From NCBI GenBank assembly GCA_025642065.1, contig JAODUP010000356.1, positions 447,501-511,500 of the forward strand: a stretch of DNA of 64,000 nt, read 5' to 3'. Under the pieces are notes generated by a model. It was not told the DNA's origin, searched no databases, and was given only the letters and a program-made list of their open reading frames with translations. The translations under genes were made by a program, and so were the position numbers. Source of the stretch: Paralvinella palmiformis (Eukaryota; Annelida; Polychaeta; Terebellida; Alvinellidae). Positions 33,141-45,463 of the stretch are shown one piece after another; positions within the stretch are counted from its first letter, which is position 1, and each line of letters begins with the position of its first letter.

Positions 33141-33407
33141 GTTATTTCATATAAAATCACGTTTTGTTATCAGTGAAATATTATTTGACTATACCACATT
33201 ACTTATTTTAAGTCCCTTATTTATACATATAGAAGGCACGTTTGCACACATTGTCACAAATACAAGAGAGTATTTGTCAATTTAAGAGTAAATTGTGGGG
33301 TTATGTCTGAAATGTGTATTAGTGAGTGGGGTTTTGTCCGAGTGGGGTTTTGTCTGATAGGGTTATGTCCGATGGGATTTTGTCCAGTGGGGTTTTGTCC
33401 GTTTACC
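32830..33407. mobile_element. Foldback-like element with inverted tandem arrays
   Basis: Left arm (32836-32951): about six units of GGACAAAACCCCACTC, then ACTAATACACATTTC and CTCTTAAATT. Right arm (33281-33400) is the inverse complement of the same order, about 88-90% matching by eye. The inner 330 bp hold a (TA)n array and AACATGTTCAAAGGCGTTAC, which resembles a LINE/SINE 3' end. GTATTTGTG flanks both sides (32821-32829, 33408-33416), a possible 9-bp target duplication. No transposase frame; non-autonomous. Confidence 0.75.
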
Positions 33408-33675
33408 GTATTTGTGTGTTTGTAAATTTGTGTATATCTGTGTATTGTTTCGAGATGTCACTGTGTGTGTGGGCGTGTGTATTAGTGGAGGTGTGTGTGT
33501 TGGGTGTGTGTAAGGCGTTCGTTGTCCAACAGTTAATTAATCTAATTGAAAAACTTGTAATTAGGTACATCAAACAAAGGTAATTGGACAGATTGTCTTG
33601 TCTAATAGATAATAACATTACAAAGCATGACTGATTATACTGGATAAAAGATGTTATGATGGTGTGTAAAGTGAA

Positions 33676-33861
<186 letters not shown>

Positions 33862-34159
33862 TTTCACTGGCATATACAATATCATATACCCAAACAAGCT
33901 TATATAATAGCAATTATATCAACACTAATAATAATAATAATAATCATAATAATAATAATAACCTTAATAACAACAATTCAACTCCATTATGTAATTGCTT
34001 CCTTTCATTTAAAACGTGTACTTCAAAAACTACGACTTTACGTCTAAGTGAGACCTCGAACGATAAATAGTCGCAGTAACAGGTCAGATCCGGTTCAGGT
34101 AGACTAGTTCTGTCTACATCTATAAACTAGCAGCCACTATTGTGGGAGATCCGCAGTTA

Positions 34160-34730
34160 AAGGTATGCTAAGAACTTCCGGAAGTGGATCGAATGACTTC
34201 CGGAAGCCAGATAGCGATCAATAATAGTAGCGCCGTGGTAATTCGGTTAAGCCATCGAGGATGGCCTCGTTCCGCAAATATCGCCATCCAAACCGGATCA
34301 CTCAGCCACTCCCTAATCGCATCCGATCCGGATATCGGCTAAACTAAACTAATCGGATCGTTCATCAACCGTCCGTCAACTGGACCGCCAGGTGGCCCTC
34401 GATCATAATCGCCATTTTCTAGGCGGGTACGGTTTGCAACTTTGGCCGAAACGCCCCATTTACTGGCGTCAGCTACGAAATGGGGAGTTAGGTGGCCGTT
34501 TGGCTTTGGAACGACTTACGATGCTAGATCTTCAATAGACAGCCTAATGCATTTTGATGGATGTCCATCTTCTTTCTGTGCCAGTGCGAGAAACGCGAAA
34601 TCGCCACAAACAATTCCCCCCGCGGTCACCTTGACGAATCGTCCCTCCAACTAATGGGCCTACTCGATTGCGTCCCAGCCGAAGTTCATTCACTCGCCAG
34701 ACTCGGGTCTCTCATTCAGGTAGGCGGCTG
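34160..34730. other. GC-richer island with paired ETS sites
   Basis: CpG-richer than surrounding DNA. Short frames on the plus strand lack ATG starts and motifs. The paired ETS palindromes at its left edge suggest a regulatory element or promoter. Confidence 0.35.
34174..34207. promoter_or_regulatory. Two palindromic ETS-type sites 22 bp apart
   Basis: ACTTCCGGAAGT at 34174-34185 and ACTTCCGGAAGC at 34196-34207. CCGGAAGT is the ETS/GABP core, and each site carries it on both strands. Spacing equals about two helical turns. Confidence 0.4.
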
Positions 34731-34855
34731 AGGTTCTAACGCTGACAGTATTTCGGCGCATCAATTATCAGCGAATATCTGGAATATTTACACGAAAGAA
34801 AATTCTTGGCGATGAAAGAGTACGCAGAAGAACGCCAACTCATAGAACGAGCGAG

Positions 34856-34893
34856 CGAGCGAGAGAGAGAGAGGGAGAGAGAGAGAGAGAGAG
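34856..34893. repeat. GAGC / GA microsatellite
   Basis: Short purine run. Confidence 0.92.
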
Positions 34894-35116
34894 CTGGGCT
34901 CTTTGTGGAAAACAACTGGAGCAGACCAGCAAAAGAAATATCATCGTGTTGTGGTCGGTGTTTAGAGAGAACTTCGCGAAGTAAATAAATACCGAACTTG
35001 GCCACAGATAACCACTTATAATCACGTATATACGACGAGAAAGCCTTTTAATGTTGCTGTTAGAATAAACATGCCACATTCGAAACACAAACGTTTCTAG
35101 ATATAAAATATATAAA

Positions 35117-35297
35117 TGTTGCTGTATTACGGCCACTTTTGTGCACAAGGTAGGCTAAATGGGCCAAGCGACCTCTAAAGGTAATGAGGCGAGATGAAAG
35201 ATGAAGCACCCTTCTAACATAGCCCGGTCAGGGTTTGAACCCAGGCGCTACAGATATGTGGCCAACCGCGCTACCGGTTAGGCCACGGAGGCGCCCT
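35117..35297 (-). mobile_element. SINE-1 copy, GGTTTGAACCC subfamily, nearly full length
   Basis: Plus strand: TATTACGGCCACTTTTGTGC, GGTAGGCTAAATGGGCCAAG, GATGAAGCACCC, GGGTTTGAACCCAGGCGCTA, CCGCGCTACCGGTTAGGCCA and GGAGGCGCCC at the head end. Best example of this subfamily; no (ATC)n tail remains. Confidence 0.88.
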
Positions 35298-35494
35298 ACT
35301 TTTGTACATAAAATTGCGTCGTAAATTTTCGTAAGCGAAGTATTTAGCGCACTAGCGTTTTCTACACCCCCCCCCCGGATCTATTTACGTTGCTATGACA
35401 ACAAATCCAATATATCAATAATTAATATTTCGGTTATGACATTCAATCTAACGCTCACTGGCTGTACCATGGATATTCTTCTTCCACAATATCC

Positions 35495-35496
<2 letters not shown>

Positions 35497-35527
<31 letters not shown>
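35497..35527. repeat. (TA)n microsatellite
   Basis: About 31 bases of TA. Confidence 0.97.
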
Positions 35528-35529
<2 letters not shown>

Positions 35530-35530
<1 letters not shown>

Positions 35531-36449
35531 AAACCTTGATAATCCAACAACGATTATTGAGTTTGAACTGTACATTTTTCGGGTTATTTCAAGCGTGTCA
35601 TCATTAGGAATGCAGTATTTTCATATACAGTCGATGGAATCGCGGAAAATATGACAAATCTTTTGTTCTCTTAAACATCGGAAACAAACAATGGAAATAT
35701 TTTTGGAAATCGGTGGCTCACCGTTGATCACTGTTATTCAAACCTTGAACCTAGAAAGGGTCTCTCTAAAGGACAATTCAAAGGATAAACCCTTGCTCAA
35801 TGGCGTGTAAGCGTCATTACGGAATATTAACCATTTTGAATGTCCTACATTCCTGAGATTATTATTAATTCACAGTCTCACTTTCTTGAATTAAACATAG
35901 TTTAAGAATGAAGATTCTTGAATAGATAAAAGGTTAGGCAAATATCTTCCACTCATCGGTGATTACCTAATGCCCAAAACAATTATCATGTTTGCGCATT
36001 AATAATACTTGATTCGTTGTTTTCTCAGCCAAGCAGCATGTGAAGAAAACTGAAAATGTTCAGTTATATAAATTATTCCCCGTCTGTGAGGAATAGTGGG
36101 CTTATGTCCTGTTATTATCAAATAAGAAACATGGGACTTATTCGAAAATACATAAACGAAAAGACATGCAAGACCCTGCTAGCCAAACATTTCGTGTTTA
36201 GTTGAGTAATGCCGGATAAATCAACTCGCCGAATTGCAACATAATTATTGGCATAAGTTGATTATTATGGAACTTGTATGCTAATTACAACCACCGAGTC
36301 TTTTGTAAATTGATGTATCCTAGACTACTTCGCACTTGAACTTCTTCACATTAGATTTCGTCATTTTCAACGCGAGATCTTCCACGAGAATATAAGAGAC
36401 AAAATGGCGGATATATAGCGAACGAGGAAAATGTCATATTTTTAACTGT
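35530..36449. other. AT-rich unique sequence, no gene seen
   Basis: No frame or repeat recognised. Confidence 0.5.
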
Positions 36450-36772
36450 GAAAAGCCGAAGGCGATTGATGTTATAATCAGATGTGTCATTTAACAGGGC
36501 GTTACAATAGTCTATACGATATGTAACAAAGGCATGGGTTAGAGTTACGAGTGCTTCTTGTGTCAAGAATGTTTTTAAACAGTGGATGTTCTTAAGATGG
36601 TAGTAGGCAGCTCGGCATACTGAGGTGATATCTTCATACCTAGATTTTTTACTGACCCTTTAGGGGTAATCAAAGATGCACCCATCTGTAATGCAGGCGT
36701 CTTTAGCAATTTAACACAATGTGGTGATGTCCAACATATAATATTTGTTTTATTATCGTTTAATCTTAAAAT
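36450..36772 (-). pseudogene. L2/CR1-like reverse transcriptase fragment
   Basis: Minus strand encodes LRLNDNKTNI, then SPHCVKLLKTPALQMGAS, GSVKNLG and, after a break, THAFVTYRIDYCNALL and SDYNINRL. These match residues about 112-222 of the copy at 21011. About 28 bases are deleted after VKNLG, shifting the frame. The fragment lies beside a long TA array. Confidence 0.88.
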
Positions 36773-36800
36773 ATCCATAATATTCATATCTAGTATGTTA

Positions 36801-36806
36801 TTATAT

Positions 36807-36895
<89 letters not shown>
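36801..36895. repeat. (TA)n array with TATATTATA interruptions
   Basis: About 95 bases of TA with two short interruptions. Confidence 0.97.
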
Positions 36896-36898
<3 letters not shown>

Positions 36899-37308
36899 TG
36901 GCTGTTGGGCGATACTATAGGTGGGTTTTATTAAGCGAACGATATATCTAGCTGACAAAATAAGCTCCATGGTTCGTAGCTTCGTGTACAATTCTGGATT
37001 TCATTCTGGATTTAGGTACAAAAAGGTGCGACTTGCGCACGGGAAAATATAGTACACCAGTGTGGGGCTTCTGTCTAACGTTTGTCTCGTTCATGCCAGT
37101 GATGGGTGATGGCAGGAAAGGTGGCATATGCCAGTAATAGGGGGTCTATTTGTGCCGGAGATATTTTGTTGAAGGTTCAGTCATCAGATTAAACAGACTA
37201 ACTGATGTGAGCAAATGTTATTTTCAGGATTGTTTGATTGATTCCTCGACTCGTTGCACTAACCATGGTCGATCTGGATCATATAGGTATTTAATTACGT
37301 ATATATAT

Positions 37309-37452
37309 TACAGTTAATCTTTACAATCAGGTTTATATGTATATTACCTTAGATATTCAGGTAATGCGTCTATTGCTAACTGAGATTTAATACACGTTAC
37401 CTGAAATTTTCAGGTAATATACATATCACTTGATTATACAGATTAACTGTAA
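37309..37452. mobile_element. Palindromic MITE-like element, copy 1
   Basis: Inverted ends TACAGTTAATCTTTACAATC and, on the opposite strand, TACAGTTAATCTGTATAATC, continuing into ATGTATATTACCT on both sides. The centre is TAATGCGTCTATTGCTAACT. About 144 bp, no coding capacity, AT-rich flanks. A shorter relative is at 56427-56535. Confidence 0.75.
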
Positions 37453-37539
37453 CACATATACATACGTCTTCAGGGGTATACTATTAAAAGTGATGCTTCA
37501 CTAGCGTGCAATTGGCGACATTGTTGTGTGTTCTATCAA

Positions 37540-38815
37540 GTCAATGTCTAAGTGACTGTGAGAGCGGCTCTCTGGAACATTTCTCCAGTAGATACACCGA
37601 CCCCTTCCTCGGTCAGTACATCCCACAGCGGAATGCAACAGGTATAGAATGACTGGTGCTAGGTTGTCCAAGGGGCTAGCAGAGTTCGTAATTAGGGCTT
37701 GTCTTGGCGTCTGGCATGGGCATCTGATGTGATAATGATTACAGGTAAGCTGATACGCGTTTGATCGTGGTTAATTTTAAAGAACATCGTAGCACCTCTT
37801 ATACGCTTTCGTGTATATAAAGAGTTCCAAGTGAGATTAATAGCCATCACATTGACGCTTGAAGTGTATGCTAGTTACCAGTGACAAAGCGCGCTGCGGA
37901 ACGTTGCAGTTGTTCTATTGTTTGAATGCCGGTCTTGATGTCGGTTGCCCAGGAGCAGGTAGCCTACTCTAGCGTAGGTCTCTTGGATATCTCGTATTTT
38001 GTTCACTTCCAGTGACGCCGCCTGAAGTGTTTAAAAAAATAGTAAACCAAGTGTTTTGCTGACTTTGTTCTTCACCTCGTTGACGTATGGCTGCCATGGT
38101 AATTTGGCGTTGATGGTAACACTCAATTAGTCCTCGTTTTCAGTCCGTGGCAACTGTTGGCTCTCCATGCAATACTCGTTGAGCGATATGTTCCTAACAA
38201 AACAGCACAATTTAACACAATAAAATCCATCTGTCATGTCTTTGCCCAATGAAGATATTTATTCAAGTCAGATGCCTCAAGTCAAGTGGTCAGCGGGTGT
38301 TTGAATTTGTCGATAAACAATACTGTCGTCAGCAAAAATGCGCAAACATAGGCACCAACACGGATCCTTGTGAGACTCCAAAAAGTACGCCAGCTGACTG
38401 CGATGCCAGTTCACGACACCTGTTGTCCCCGAGAAGCTAGAAATGCACTGATCCAGATATTTGTCTTTGATTGATTGAATAAGCCAGTTCATGGATGTCA
38501 TCAACAAATTGCACTGTCATGATAAACCCTTTCAAAAAGCCACATTAGCTTGGATGCAGTATGTTTTATGATTTTGCATGAGATGTAACAGTAAAAGTGC
38601 TATGTGGTTAGATAGATTAGCTATGCCATCCTCGTTCAGTATCGTTGCCGGGAGTTCATCAGGGCCAGCAATTTTCGTTTGGTCAATGTTCTTCGGTAAG
38701 ATTTCAATTATATGTTGTTTGAATTGTATATTGTCCATTTCACGGTATGGTGATAGTCTTCTTGGTTTTTTTCTTCTTCTCAACTTCTTTGCCTGGCGAT
38801 ACAGCATGTATGTGC
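37540..38815 (-). pseudogene. Jockey-like LINE reverse transcriptase, decayed
   Basis: On the minus strand in broken frames: KIAGPDELPATIL (RT start), SQSAGVLFGVSQGSVLVPMF, FADDSIVYR (catalytic FADD), TINAKLPWQPYVNEVKNK, TIEQLQRSAARFVTG, and further down LTWNSLYTRKRIRGATMFFK. The order is that of the RT and post-RT regions of Jockey/I-type LINEs, which copy element RNA at nicked DNA. Several stops and frameshifts separate the blocks. It is older than, and of a different family from, the copy at 21011. Confidence 0.82.
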
Positions 38816-38993
38816 GTGTTTATTTGTTTGTGTGTATTTGTGTGTGGGGGAGAGAGGGGCGTACATCCATATTGGTGTAAGGGGTGTGTTGTTTAAGTAC
38901 TGTGGTAAAAAGAAAGGGGTTAGATATTCAAAATTCCGATTCGATTATGTATTCGATTCGTGGGTATCGTATCCTGAGCAATGAAACAATAAT

Positions 38994-38997
<4 letters not shown>

Positions 38998-39050
<53 letters not shown>

Positions 39051-39165
39051 CACACAGAGACACACACACATACACACACACACATAAACAAACACACACA
39101 CACAAATACACACAAATATATACATACAAAAACAAACACACATACATATACACACACAAACATTA
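38998..39165. repeat. (CA)n array with CAAA / CATA interruptions
   Basis: About 168 bases of CA-rich sequence; minus-strand CVCV frames are artefacts. Confidence 0.97.
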
Positions 39166-39169
39166 CCAC

Positions 39170-39654
39170 AATACCATTATTCCCATAATGGCCACCCAAG
39201 ATTCACACTCTTGTAGGTATTAAGTCACCTTTAGCCAACATCTTCAATAAATTACTCTCCCCGTACCACCAGCACCCCCCCCCCCCGTATCATCACCTCA
39301 TCCCCCCTCCTACCACCATCCCTATTTCTCAGGCAGCTGATATTATTTAACACGTTCATCTCCTCACAACACAAATGATATCCAGAATCATGATTTCAGG
39401 CTTTCGAAGCAATAATTTTTGGCTCTGGAAGCCATAATTCCTGATTTTGGATTGGACGCAAACTTATAGAACAAATAGAGTACAGATTACCTTTAGTTAA
39501 CACCGATTATTATTTATGGGGAACATAATTTTCAAAGTTCCAATTATACCAGATGTTTGTGAGATATTGTATTGTAAGATGTAACTAATATTTATAATTT
39601 GTTGATGTCGACAAAATTAACTTGAAATTATTAATATTAATTTGTTCATTTCTA

Positions 39655-39655
<1 letters not shown>
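39170..39655. other. AT-rich unique sequence, no gene seen
   Basis: Poly-C patch near 39277; nothing else recognised. Confidence 0.5.
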
Positions 39656-41745
<2,090 letters not shown>

Positions 41746-41811
41746 TGAGTGAGTGAGTGAGTGAGTGAGTGAGTGAGTGAGTGAGTGAGTGAGTGAGTGA
41801 GTGAGTGAGTG
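41746..41811. repeat. (GTGA)n array
   Basis: About 16 units. Same motif as the SINE-2 tail in inverted view, but no SINE-2 body is attached on either side. Confidence 0.96.
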
Positions 41812-42097
41812 TTTCCAGCGCAATGGCATACCGATTGTGGTCCGACAGTGATAGCGTGGAGAGGGGGGAGTATTTTATTAACCCCTTCCTTTATTCCCAG
41901 ACCAATGAATGTCCTCAGCCACCAGGAAAGGTCAAACAATAAGAGTACTCTTCTACTAACCTTCAGTAGTTATAACTCTATTTCAGAACAAAACGAGTCT
42001 CTGGAGCATCAGAACGAGTCCCCGCACTCTCTATCCAGAACGTAAACAACGACCAGGATATACTCCATGATTTTGATCCTGTAATGGTAAAACAACT

Positions 42098-42510
42098 AAC
42101 TTATCGTTGTCAATTTTTACTTTATTTTTCCAAACCGTAACTTATTTTTTGTAAATGCTTACATTATTTTGCTCAACCGTTGGTTATCGTTGTAAATATT
42201 TTTTACGTTATTTTGCCCAACCATAAGTTATTGTTGTAAGTGTTGTTTTTTTCCCAACCATAACCTAGTTTTGTAAATGTTTACATTATTTTGCCCAACC
42301 ATGGCTTACTGTTCTAAATGTTTACGTTATTTTGCCCAACCATAAGTTATTGTTGTAAGTGTTTACATTATTTTTCCCAATCATAACCTAGTTTTGTAAA
42401 TATTTACGTTATCTTGCTCAAACTTGGCTTATCGTTGTAAATGTTTACATTGTTTTGCCCAACCATGAGTTATTGTTGTAACTGTTTACGTTATTTTTTA
42501 AACTATAATA
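42098..42510. repeat. 41-bp minisatellite, about 10 units, trimeric order
   Basis: Units such as GTTTACATTATTTTGCCCAA joined to CCATAAGTTATTGTTGTAA. Three unit types (AGTTATTG, ACCTAGTT, GCTTA) recur in the same order, with the first type at 42226, 42345 and 42468, about 120 bp apart. Confidence 0.92.
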
Positions 42511-43779
42511 TGTTAGCATTACTCTTGTGGAAAGTACTTCTGGAAGTACGAACCGCTAACATCCTGTTAGGAAGGGAATCAGGGAAAAAGAGCACTCGTG
42601 ATGTAATGGTTAGGATTTGGGAGAGCATGTAGTTAGTTGAGATATATCACCCGTGATCTCGCATCACGATAAATAATGCTCACGTGTTACAAAAACCTTT
42701 ATCGGGTATGTAAAGGCAAATGATAGGCGAAAGCAATACATCTGGATATGTCCAAATTCAGTAAGTTTACTAGAACAAACGTAAATGAACAAATATATAA
42801 AGAGAACACAAATATTATCTCCTCTTATCGCTATCTTGCTACAACTATTTGTCATCATTGGATCATCAAATTTATCCTAAGCGTACGCTTAAGCTAACTT
42901 CCTATCTAGTCCTATAACTGATCGATCACTGAACCCCCCCGCCCCCCACACACATACACCCCTCCTAAATTGCGGCAAGGGACACGCTATTATGGAACTC
43001 GTGTGGGCATGTTCGAATTACAGGTGAAACAAACGAGACTTTATCTTTACAAATATATTTTTCCTCAAGCGGGTGACAAATATAAGTATTATCTTTTTAC
43101 GGAATTCCACATATTTCAATGTTTATACCAGTGGTAGCCCGTAATGTTGTCGTTTTTGTTAATCACGTCTAATCGCATCGTCTAACCGAATGATTTAATA
43201 TTAATATTCAATTAGATATTCGTTTGAAATCGTAGTATTCATACGCATAAATCTAGACGAACATCGCATCGCATCAGTAACTGCAACACCGAACTTCCGC
43301 AATCTATTCAAAATTTAAAGCGATAACTCTACGGACTTCCTTACATGATTAAATGAAATAAACAAAACAAGTACACATTCAAAAAGAAATATATATTAAT
43401 TTGTTTATTTGATTAATTAATAAGTTATTTGTTGGTAAACAATTTCTATGCTAATTTGTTATATTTTGTTGCTTTTATTGTCGTTTTTTTTTTCTTCTTC
43501 GTATTAAATACATAACGTTATATAATTGTGCTTCAAGTTAATTATGTCATTGAGGTGTTTGTTTTGAGGATCAGTGAGTCCAACTGAGTTTTACCAAATC
43601 CTTGTCATATATTTTAAATATGTGTATTTCTATTGTTTATTGTATTATGACAATGAAATTTGAATTAAATTTAATCTTTTGAATCTATTTATAATTTCAT
43701 CGTCATAATCGCCATCATCATCATCTTATTATTATTATTCGGGATCATCATCATCATCATCATCATCATGGTCACCTTA

Positions 43780-43782
<3 letters not shown>
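42511..43782. other. AT-rich unique sequence, no gene seen
   Basis: Includes (ATC)n at 43744-43769. No coding signal. Confidence 0.5.

Positions 43783-43855
<73 letters not shown>
43783..43855. repeat. (TA)n microsatellite, about 73 bp
   Basis: Longest uninterrupted TA array in the window. Confidence 0.98.
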
Positions 43856-43857
<2 letters not shown>

Positions 43858-43859
43858 CT

Positions 43860-44586
43860 ATATAACCATATTTACTTGGGCCAAAAACAATAATTGCCCC
43901 TAATTAAACACATATTTAATGCTTAAAAACTGTGTCCCACCGCCCCCATCCAACAATATGAATACCGAATGTGTCTACCAGATCTCGTATCGTAAGTCGG
44001 TTAAATGGGCGCAGAAGTTATGCCATGTTTTGGATATAATAATAACTAATTGAAGCTCAATTATTAAACAACATATTTCTTCTGTGTTTACCTTGCTGGC
44101 ACATTTGGTAAATAAGGCATTCACTACGAACAGCTTATCTGCGCCTTAATGTAGCAAGTCGTCTTTTCTGCCGCTTGGTGCGCTGTTATCTCACTGTTTA
44201 CGAGAAAGACGCATTTTCGGCAAAATTATGCACAATGATCGAACAGTGCAGGGATTATTTTATTCACGCGGCGCACTCTCTACGGAATTCTGTCATCTGG
44301 TCCTTTCCAGCACCCCCCCCCCCTCCCTTTTACGGCTCTGTCTTGATTTAATATATATAATTGAATTAAATGGCTAACATCGATACCAAGATATCAGAGA
44401 GGTGTCATTAGAGAACGGAAAGTCGTAACAAATGAAGGATACTCCTATGTATCTCACACAATGGAGTCTGTAGGCTAAGCTCTCTTGCCTGTGGGACGTA
44501 GATCACAAAGCTCGTCCGCTAGGAGCGCCATTGGTCTTTTCCAACGGGCTTCTGTGATTTGATTCCCCGTTGATAATTTAATCCGA

Positions 44587-44591
<5 letters not shown>
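43860..44591. other. Unique sequence, no gene seen
   Basis: Poly-C run near 44313; no supported frame. Confidence 0.5.

Positions 44592-44658
<67 letters not shown>
44592..44658. repeat. (TC)n (TA)n microsatellite
   Basis: TC to 44618, TA to 44658. Confidence 0.97.
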
Positions 44659-44661
<3 letters not shown>

Positions 44662-44839
44662 ATACAACGTCTTCATCCACCAATTACGGTGTAGCCGAAG
44701 CACGAGGAGGCCATCTAGCGGCGAATTATGTAAACGAAATCAGATCAGAATATACTTGAGACGTCATCAAAATTTGTGTTGTGAGATGATAAAAGGTTTG
44801 CTACTGTCGGACAATATACTGGATCCGAAGATTATATCG

Positions 44840-45463
44840 CTATTGCAATTCTCTGTTTATGTGATATATCTGATTATAATATATACTGTCTTCGGTGAAT
44901 TCGGAATGGCACAGCAGCTATAGCTAAACAAAATATATTGGTTACCTGTTAAATGGCCTATTTATTACCTGATTATACTCTCTGATTGTGAATTAATTGT
45001 ACTGTTGGACTTAATTTACACCACCGGGTTAATGTTTCTTATATACCATATAATGATGTTGCATCGGCTATGGCTGCTGTTCAGTAGAATTTGGTAAAAC
45101 AGGTAATAGTTTTCGATTGAAAACAAGATGTCGTTCTTAAGGTGTAAGCATAAACGTGACTAAAACAGAGTCACGAACAGTAAAAATACAAAACGTTATA
45201 TTAATCAGTGACATTACACCTGAGTATCTATTTGAATGTCTCTCCGTCAGTAGGTGATCCGGACAAGTCAGGTCATTAGGTCAGATAATATTTTAGGTGT
45301 ATGTGTCTCGGCTCGAGTCATATGACATTATAAGTTTAGTCTTCACTATGTGAAACATTTTTCACGCCCGCCCGAGATTTGCAGGATGTCATCTAAAATG
45401 TTCTTTTAAAAATATTTCTTCTTCTTCTTATTATTATTATTGTTGTTGTTGTTGTTGTTGTTA
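44840..45463 (+). pseudogene. Highly decayed L2/CR1-like LINE 3' end
   Basis: DNA-level similarity to the copy at 21011: ATATCTGATTATAA then TCTTCGGTGAATTCGGAATG, TATTGGTTACCTGTTA, ACACCTGAGTATCTATTTGA, GTCAGATAATATT and GTGTCTCGGCTCGAGTCATA, in the same order. No frame is left open. It ends in a TTC/TTA/TTG trinucleotide tail at 45418-45463, in keeping with the (ATT)n tail of the young copy. Confidence 0.8.

Noticed and set aside
38277..38507. Host protein frame on the minus strand
   Set aside because: Contains FADDSIVYR in register with surrounding LINE RT blocks; explained by the Jockey-like pseudogene.
44400..44445. AAAGTCGTAACAAATGAAGGA resembling the 3' end of 18S rRNA
   Set aside because: Only about a dozen bases match; the conserved sequence on either side is absent.
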